DNA from: Nitrospirota bacterium
Lineage (GTDB): Bacteria; Nitrospirota; UBA9217
Assembly (NCBI GenBank): GCA_013334545.1
Contig: JAAXXJ010000099.1
Location: 1 to 9,520, forward strand
Direction: 5' to 3'
DNA length: 9,520 nt
The translations under genes and the position numbers were made by a program. Below the pieces are notes generated by a model. The model was not told the DNA's origin. It made no database searches and worked only from the letters and a program-made list of their open reading frames with translations. This document shows, one piece after another, positions 4,870 to 9,520 of this stretch. Position 1 is the stretch's first letter; the number at the start of each line of letters is the position of its first letter.

Positions 4870-7393
4870 TCGCCAACCGCTTCCAGTTCGACCGTTCCAC
4901 CGTCCACCATTCATCCCGTCCGGCCGGTGCTGCCTGCCGGAGCAGCAGTTCCGACCAGGACCGCACGTCGAGCCCGGCAGGAGACAACCTGACCGTGATC
5001 GCCCCGTGCCGGTCCGTGCGATAGACCGCTGCGCCGTTCTCCCGGTACCGGGTCTCGATCGACCTTGACGGATGGCGGTAGGGGTTCCCCTCCCCCACGG
5101 TGATGATCGCAACAGCGGGACGAAGGGCAGCGACAAGATCGCCGCTGCTTGAGGTCCTGCTGCCGTGGTGCGGTACCTTCACGAGGTCAGCGGCGAGATC
5201 CGGAACGTTCCGCTGCAGCTCCCGTTCCCCTTCGGCGTGGATGTCCCCGGCGAACAGCAGCGTCCTTCCTGCAAGTTCCAGCCTGACCACCAGCGAACGG
5301 TCGTTCTCGGCGGCATAGGTCTTCTTCGTTCGCTGCCGGAAAGTAGCGCCGGGGTGCAGTACGGTAATGTCAGCCTCGCCGACGCGCATGCGGTCGCCTG
5401 CCGAAACCTTCCGGAAGGGTATCCTCCTTTGTCTGATGACCTCCTGAAGATCCGCATATCCCGGCAGGTCCGTGTCCAGACCCGAACCCCAGACCTCGCG
5501 AACCGTGAAGTTCCTGAGCACGGCGCTCAATCCATTCATGTGGTCGGGATGCGGATGGGAGAGGATGACGAGATCAAGGTCCCTGATGCCCCGGTCCCAC
5601 AGGTACGGCGCGAGCACGCTGCGGCCCACATCGAATCGGTTGTCCCGGGTCCCGCCGCCATCGATCAGGATGGTACGGCCTGCAGCGGTCTCGACGAGGG
5701 CGCAGTCCCCTTGTCCGACATCGACGAAAGTCACCTGCGATGCATGAACCCGGAGAAGAGGGAACGTCGCGGACAGCACGATCACCGCAGCGGATACGGC
5801 CATTGCGGCAAGAGCGAAGCGGGGCGGCTGCTTTGACGTTTCCAATGGCCGGTATGCCGCGAACAGGCGGGCGCGGAGCCACAGGGCCGATGCGATCAAC
5901 AGACCGGCGTAGCCGATAGCCAGCAAGGGACCCGGCGAAGGCGGATGCACAGCCGCAAAGGGGATGCGGGCGAAGAGCGAGACCAGCGCCACGAAGGCGT
6001 CAGCGAAGAACTGGTTGGCCGCTGCGAACGGCAGGGAACCGGTGAGGGCCGACAGGATGCCGCTGACCAGACCGAGGGGGATGACCGCCGCTCCGGCGAA
6101 GGGAACAACGACCATGTTCGCGGCTATTCCGGCGAATGAGACTTGATGGAAGTAGAAAGCGACGAGAGGACCGGTGACCAGTGCCGCGGCAACAGATATG
6201 GAGAATAGCAGCAGACCTCTGTGCAGCAGCTTCCCTGCCCGCGTATCCGGCCGGAGCTCGAGCGCGTTCCAGGTGGACACGACGAATGCGATGCACAGGA
6301 CCGACAGGTAGGAGAGCTGAAACGAGATATCGAAGAGGGCCTGCGGGTCCGGCACGAGCGAGATGAACGCCGCGATGGCGAGGGCGGACAGGAGATCCCC
6401 CTCACGGTCCAGGATGAGGGCTGTGAGACCGGCAAGGATCATGATCAGGGAGCGGATGGTGGCGACCTGGCCGCCGGCAAGGAACGCGTAGAAGACAACG
6501 GGGATGACCGTGGCCAGCGCTGCGATCTTCCGAGGATCTGCATGGATGGTCAACCAGTGATAGGAGCGCTCGGGCAGCAGGAACAGGGCGTTCCTCGTGA
6601 GCCAGAAGCAGATGACGGCCACCATGCCCAGATGGGACCCGGATATGGAGATGATGTGGGTGACCCCCGCTGCCATGAAGCGTTCCCGGAGATCCTCAGT
6701 GAGGCTGCCCTCCTCGCCGATGATCATGGCCAGCAGGATGGCGCTGCCGTCCCCCTTCAGGTCGGCCAGCATGGCCTGCCGGATTCGATCGCGGAGGTCT
6801 TGGATGGCGCGCAAGACGCCGCTGCCCTGTTCAACAACGCGGATATCGTTGCCGCGACTGAGCGAGAGGACCGCATGCACGCCCTGTCGGGAAAGATAGG
6901 CGGGATAGTCGAATCCACCCGGGTTCCTGAACCCGCGGGGAGGATAGAGCCTGCCAGAAAGCAATACCCGATCGCCGTACCCTGCCGGGAGTGCTTCGTC
7001 CCTGACGGTCACCCGGACCGTTCCGGATGCCTCCCTGCCGTCGATGCGGTCCAGGTCGAGCTCGAAGGCCGTCCTTCCGGGATCCCGGTCCAGGGGCGAG
7101 GATATCCTGCCGGTCAGCTCATGTACGGTGCCGTCGAAGACCGGCATCGCACGATAATGGCGCTCCGGAAGATGTGTGGCAACGGCGACGAGGATGGCAA
7201 AGCCGGCAACGGCTCCGGCGGCCGTGAACAGCAGGTCCCGACGGCCGAGGCGGGCAGTCGCAGGAATCACGCTGCCACCGGCGGCAAGAGCGACGATAAC
7301 CGCGATCGTGGACCAGGGAAAGAAGAGAAACGCCTGTCCCAGCAGGATGCCGGTGACGAGGGCAAGAGTGAGGAGGATGACGGGACGGTGCAT
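4850..7393 (-). CDS. comEC: DNA internalization competence protein ComEC/Rec2
   Basis: An 847-residue inner-membrane protein that forms the channel by which single-stranded DNA enters the cytoplasm during natural transformation. It has all three family parts in order: two N-terminal helices and a soluble OB-like DUF4131 region (about 1-185), the polytopic Competence domain (about 205-540, with HIISISGSHLGM at 247-258), and a C-terminal metallo-beta-lactamase domain (about 553-805). The last keeps VDVGQGD (557-563), the metal site HPHPDH (613-618), AGD (715-717) and PHHGS (741-745), so it looks catalytically intact and could be the nuclease for the non-transported strand. Length is normal. No strong ribosome-binding site precedes the ATG. 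It lies 54 bases after the small two-repeat gene and is probably co-transcribed with it. Whether the cell is competent depends on pilus and ComEA/DprA genes not seen here. Confidence 0.95.
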   Translation of the reverse strand: MHRPVILLTLALVTGILLGQAFLFFPWSTIAVIVALAAGGSVIPATARLGRRDLLFTAAGAVAGFAILVAVATHLPERHYRAMPVFDGTVHELTGRISSPLDRDPGRTAFELDLDRIDGREASGTVRVTVRDEALPAGYGDRVLLSGRLYPPRGFRNPGGFDYPAYLSRQGVHAVLSLSRGNDIRVVEQGSGVLRAIQDLRDRIRQAMLADLKGDGSAILLAMIIGEEGSLTEDLRERFMAAGVTHIISISGSHLGMVAVICFWLTRNALFLLPERSYHWLTIHADPRKIAALATVIPVVFYAFLAGGQVATIRSLIMILAGLTALILDREGDLLSALAIAAFISLVPDPQALFDISFQLSYLSVLCIAFVVSTWNALELRPDTRAGKLLHRGLLLFSISVAAALVTGPLVAFYFHQVSFAGIAANMVVVPFAGAAVIPLGLVSGILSALTGSLPFAAANQFFADAFVALVSLFARIPFAAVHPPSPGPLLAIGYAGLLIASALWLRARLFAAYRPLETSKQPPRFALAAMAVSAAVIVLSATFPLLRVHASQVTFVDVGQGDCALVETAAGRTILIDGGGTRDNRFDVGRSVLAPYLWDRGIRDLDLVILSHPHPDHMNGLSAVLRNFTVREVWGSGLDTDLPGYADLQEVIRQRRIPFRKVSAGDRMRVGEADITVLHPGATFRQRTKKTYAAENDRSLVVRLELAGRTLLFAGDIHAEGERELQRNVPDLAADLVKVPHHGSRTSSSGDLVAALRPAVAIITVGEGNPYRHPSRSIETRYRENGAAVYRTDRHGAITVRLSPAGLDVRSWSELLLRQAAPAGRDEWWTVERSNWKRLAIRTAGI

Positions 7394-7447
7394 GGGCGGC
7401 CGGCTGTCTCGGGTCGCGGAGAGCGCGGCAGGGGCCGCGCGAAGCCG

Positions 7448-7888
7448 CTACAACCCGATCATCGCGACGTCCTCGACCGCGGTGGTCACGACAAGGATCC
7501 TGGTATTGTTGCTGCTTTCGTCCACGGGTATGATGGTGAATGCCTTTTCCTTCATCGATTCGAGGAAGAACCCCTTCTGCCAGGGGATCTCGCCTTCCAT
7601 GTTGCCCATAATCGTCTCGCCGTCCTTGAACTTGACGAACACCCGCTTGGGACCGGGGCGAGTGGCGGAAAAGGCCTTCTTCTCCTGATGGCCCCGTTCA
7701 CCTTCGAACTTCTTCACATAGAAGATCGCCTTCAGCTCCTTGAGCCGCACCTTGAGCTGGTGGCTCGATTCGTCCTCAAGGTAAAGATATTCCTCAGCGA
7801 TCTTGAGGTCCCGGATATAGCCTTTCAGCATCTTCCCATCGATAAACCGCAGTATGACCTTCTGGTTCTCCTGGAGCCTGTCTGCCAT
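7448..7888 (-). CDS. Small protein with two tandem beta-rich repeats, function unknown (DUF6982-like)
   Basis: A 146-residue soluble protein without signal peptide or membrane helix. It contains two related units. The first (about 8-60) begins QKVILRFIDGKMLKGYIRD, the second (about 79-145) begins KRVFVKFKDGETIMGNMEG. Both share the pattern K/R-V-x-x-R/K-F-x-D-G-x-x-x-x-G and then a strand with Y/F-L-E. This resembles the short beta-barrel domain I associate with DUF6982 and some PilZ- or Sm-like proteins, but I cannot name a function. The ATG at 7888 is preferred over one at 7924 because GAGGTGA lies about 8 bases upstream and the longer frame would add a weak, basic tail. It sits between glmM and comEC, has its own likely promoter (7937-7964), and leads into comEC after 54 bases. 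Confidence 0.75.
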   Translation of the reverse strand: MADRLQENQKVILRFIDGKMLKGYIRDLKIAEEYLYLEDESSHQLKVRLKELKAIFYVKKFEGERGHQEKKAFSATRPGPKRVFVKFKDGETIMGNMEGEIPWQKGFFLESMKEKAFTIIPVDESSNNTRILVVTTAVEDVAMIGL

Positions 7889-7936
7889 GATCAGTTCACC
7901 TCGCGCCGTCCCCGTTCGTCTCACTGCCTATCCGAA

Positions 7937-7964
7937 AGTGTATCACAGGATGGGAAAAAAGCAA
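7937..7964 (-). promoter_or_regulatory. Sigma70-type promoter for the two-repeat gene and comEC
   Basis: On the minus strand, TTGCTT (7959-7964) is followed after 16 bases by TACACT (7937-7942). Transcription would start near 7930, leaving about 41 bases before the ATG at 7888, with the ribosome-binding site at the end. The position, between the glmM stop and the next gene, suggests the downstream pair can be expressed separately from the glmM operon. Confidence 0.45.
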
Positions 7965-7982
7965 CCGGTCTGCCGCCGGGGC

Positions 7983-9332
7983 CTATCCCAGCTTGTTCCG
8001 GACCATTTCCGCCAGCTCATGGGCATGCTTCTGGATGGTCCCCTCGTCCTCACCCTCGAGCATGATGCGGAGCTTAGGCTCGGTGCCGGAATAGCGCACC
8101 AGCAGGCGGCCGCTGCCCTCGAGTGCCTTCTCGATATCGGCCACGCATTTCGCGATCTCCGGGACCGATGCCAGGTCGCGTTTTTCTTTCACCCGGACGT
8201 TCACGAGCACCTGGGGATAGGTACGCATGCAGGCGGTAAGCTCCGACAGCGGTTTCCCGTCCTGTTTCATGATGGAGAGGACCTGGAGCGAGGTGATGAG
8301 CCCGTCGCCGGTGGTGTTGTGGTCCAGGAAGATGAGGTGGCCGGACTGCTCTCCACCGAGATTGTAACCGCCTTCGAGCATCAGCTCCATGACGTACCGA
8401 TCGCCTACCGCCGCCCGGACGAGCCGGCCTCCCGCTTCCTTCAGGGCAAGCTCGAGCCCGAGGTTGCTCATGACCGTCGACACGAGGGTGTTGTGGCGGA
8501 GCCTCCCCTGACGGATCATGTGCAGGGCGCAAAGGGCCATCACCGCATCACCGTCCACGACCTTCCCGTTCTCATCGCAGAAGATGGCGCGGTCCGCGTC
8601 GCCGTCGTAGGCGATTCCGATGTGCGCCCGGTTGGCAATAACGGCGCGGGAGACCATTTCGGGATGGAGCGATCCGCAACCTTGGTTGATGTTCGTTCCG
8701 TTGGGCTGGTCGTACAGCGAGATGACATCGGCGCCGAGCTCGAGCAGGACCCGGGGCCCGATCTTATAGGCGGCGCCGTTCGCGGAGTCCACCACGACGC
8801 GGAACCCGGCGAGGTCCATGCCGCGGGGGATCGCGGACTTGACGAACTCGTTGTACCGGCCGATGGCATCATCGATCCTGACGGCCTTGCCGATGCCGGC
8901 GGCCGTGGGGCGGATGTTATCGATGGCTCCCGAGAAGATGAGCTCTTCCATCTGGGCTTCCAGCGCGTCAGGCAGTTTGAACCCGTCCTTACCGAAGAAC
9001 TTGATGCCGTTGTCCTCATAGGGATTGTGGGAGGCTGAGATGACCACACCGGCGTCCGCCCGCAGGCTCCGGGTCAGGAACGCGATGCCCGGCGTCGGGA
9101 CAGGGCCCACGAGCAGCACGTCGATGCCCATGGAGCAGAGCCCGCTGGTGAGGGCGCTCTCGATCATGTAGCCGGAGAGGCGCGTGTCCTTGCCGATCAC
9201 GACCCGGTGGCGAAGCGAGGAATCACGGAAGACATGGGCCGCCGCCCTCCCGATGCGCATCGCCATCTCCGAGGTCATGGGGTCCTGGTTCGCGACCCCC
9301 CGGACACCGTCGGTGCCAAAGAGCTTTTTCAT
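7983..9332 (-). CDS. glmM: Phosphoglucosamine mutase GlmM
   Basis: A 449-residue cytosolic enzyme, full length for the family, that converts glucosamine-6-phosphate to glucosamine-1-phosphate on the path to UDP-GlcNAc for peptidoglycan and lipopolysaccharide. The four alpha-D-phosphohexomutase sites are present: KKLFGTDGVRG at the N-terminus (2-12), the phosphoserine loop ISASHNPYEDNGIKFFG with catalytic S101, the magnesium loop DGDADR (243-248), the sugar-binding GGEQSGH (326-332) and the phosphate-binding RYSGTEPKLR (413-422). The SASHNPYxDNGIKFF form is typical of GlmM rather than of phosphomannomutase/phosphoglucomutase. The start at 9332 is supported by AAGGAG 6 bases upstream. It overlaps the stop of the preceding YbbR-like gene in an ATGA, so translation is probably coupled. 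Confidence 0.97.
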   Translation of the reverse strand: MKKLFGTDGVRGVANQDPMTSEMAMRIGRAAAHVFRDSSLRHRVVIGKDTRLSGYMIESALTSGLCSMGIDVLLVGPVPTPGIAFLTRSLRADAGVVISASHNPYEDNGIKFFGKDGFKLPDALEAQMEELIFSGAIDNIRPTAAGIGKAVRIDDAIGRYNEFVKSAIPRGMDLAGFRVVVDSANGAAYKIGPRVLLELGADVISLYDQPNGTNINQGCGSLHPEMVSRAVIANRAHIGIAYDGDADRAIFCDENGKVVDGDAVMALCALHMIRQGRLRHNTLVSTVMSNLGLELALKEAGGRLVRAAVGDRYVMELMLEGGYNLGGEQSGHLIFLDHNTTGDGLITSLQVLSIMKQDGKPLSELTACMRTYPQVLVNVRVKEKRDLASVPEIAKCVADIEKALEGSGRLLVRYSGTEPKLRIMLEGEDEGTIQKHAHELAEMVRNKLG

Positions 9333-9520
9333 GGACGCTCCTTCTGAATGCCGATGTTGATGTGTATGTCCTGCTCGATGATCTTGACCGGTTTTCCCCG
9401 GTAGTCGATCCGGGGCTCGACCGTAGCAGGTTCCTTCATCCCGGCAATGTCGATGGGCATGGTTTGGAGCGCGGCCAGAGCCTCGACAGACCCCATCGGA
9501 CCCTCGAGGGTGATCCTCGG
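9329..9520 (-). CDS. YbbR/CdaR-like domain protein, C-terminal end only
   Basis: The frame enters from the right edge and gives the last 63 residues. It starts PRITLEGPMGSVEALAALQT, continues MPIDIAGMKEPATVEP and ends with a strand INIGIQKERP. The order 'V/I-T-V/L-x-G-P, then an alpha turn with V-x-A-L, then P-I-D-I/L-x-G' is the YbbR domain repeat. The protein is normally membrane-anchored with several YbbR repeats on the outside, and in the cdaA-cdaR-glmM operon of Gram-positive bacteria it regulates the diadenylate cyclase CdaA. Its stop codon TGA (9329-9331) overlaps the glmM start codon in an ATGA, and the glmM ribosome-binding site lies within its last codons. The cyclase gene would be expected further upstream, outside the window. 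Confidence 0.8.
   Translation of the reverse strand, partial: PRITLEGPMGSVEALAALQTMPIDIAGMKEPATVEPRIDYRGKPVKIIEQDIHINIGIQKERP

Noticed and set aside
4928..4947. Hairpin TGCTGC/GCAGCA after the lysR stop codon as terminator
   Set aside because: It lies inside comEC coding sequence (the LLLRQAA segment), has a 6-bp stem and no T-tract.
3910..5136. Long open frame of 408 codons on the minus strand opposite lysR and running into the comEC end
   Set aside because: It mirrors the lysR gene, whose third codon positions are almost all G or C, which keeps the opposite frame open. Its translation is low-complexity (rich in R, G, L, D), and both genes it overlaps have clear family motifs.
7951..7982. 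Possible intrinsic terminator after glmM (CCGG...CCGG followed by a T6 run on the minus strand)
   Set aside because: The stem is only about 4 base pairs, and the T-run is better explained as part of the promoter spacer for the next gene.
6221..8065. Open frame of 614 codons on the plus strand opposite comEC and the two-repeat gene
   Set aside because: The translation is a mix of G, D, R and E with no domain pattern, and it crosses two well-supported minus-strand genes and their promoter. It is an antisense shadow of GC-rich coding sequence.

Overview
The window is an ordinary, gene-dense stretch of chromosome from a GC-rich, Gram-negative-type bacterium. The mix of genes (a DUF3187 outer-membrane protein, a CooT-type nickel-binding protein, a GYD protein, a CysL/CbbR-like LysR regulator, ComEC and GlmM), together with dispersed palindromic intergenic repeats, resembles Nitrospirota or Desulfobacterota (Geobacter-like) genomes. 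That placement is an inference from protein resemblance, not from a marker gene.

Layout. At 2-166 (+) lies the end of an NCS2-type purine permease. It converges on a minus-strand 3-hydroxyisobutyrate-dehydrogenase-family reductase (324-1205), with a palindromic repeat (190-268) between them. Behind the reductase on the minus strand come an unknown membrane-anchored protein (1434-1871) and a GYD-domain protein (1986-2270). A 201-bp element with terminal inverted repeats (1229-1429) fills almost the whole gap between the reductase and the anchored protein. Around 2271-2501 is a divergent promoter region. To its right, on the plus strand, are a DUF3187 outer-membrane protein (2502-3467), a GTG-started CooT-family protein (3572-3760) and a LysR regulator (3961-4869), each with its own recognisable sigma70-type promoter.

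The right half is a minus-strand cluster read from the right edge: a YbbR/CdaR-like protein (partial, 9329-9520), glmM (7983-9332) joined to it by an ATGA overlap, a small two-repeat protein of unknown function (7448-7888) with its own promoter, and a full-length comEC (4850-7393). The comEC end overlaps the convergent lysR end by 20 bp. YbbR-GlmM is the conserved cell-wall precursor / cyclic-di-AMP neighbourhood. ComEC is the inner-membrane channel for DNA uptake.

No gene-free stretch exceeds 300 bases. I found no RNA gene, CRISPR array, transposase or phage gene. I see no convincing new multi-gene system. The items most worth a second look are the two intergenic repeat elements and the duplicated-domain protein upstream of comEC.
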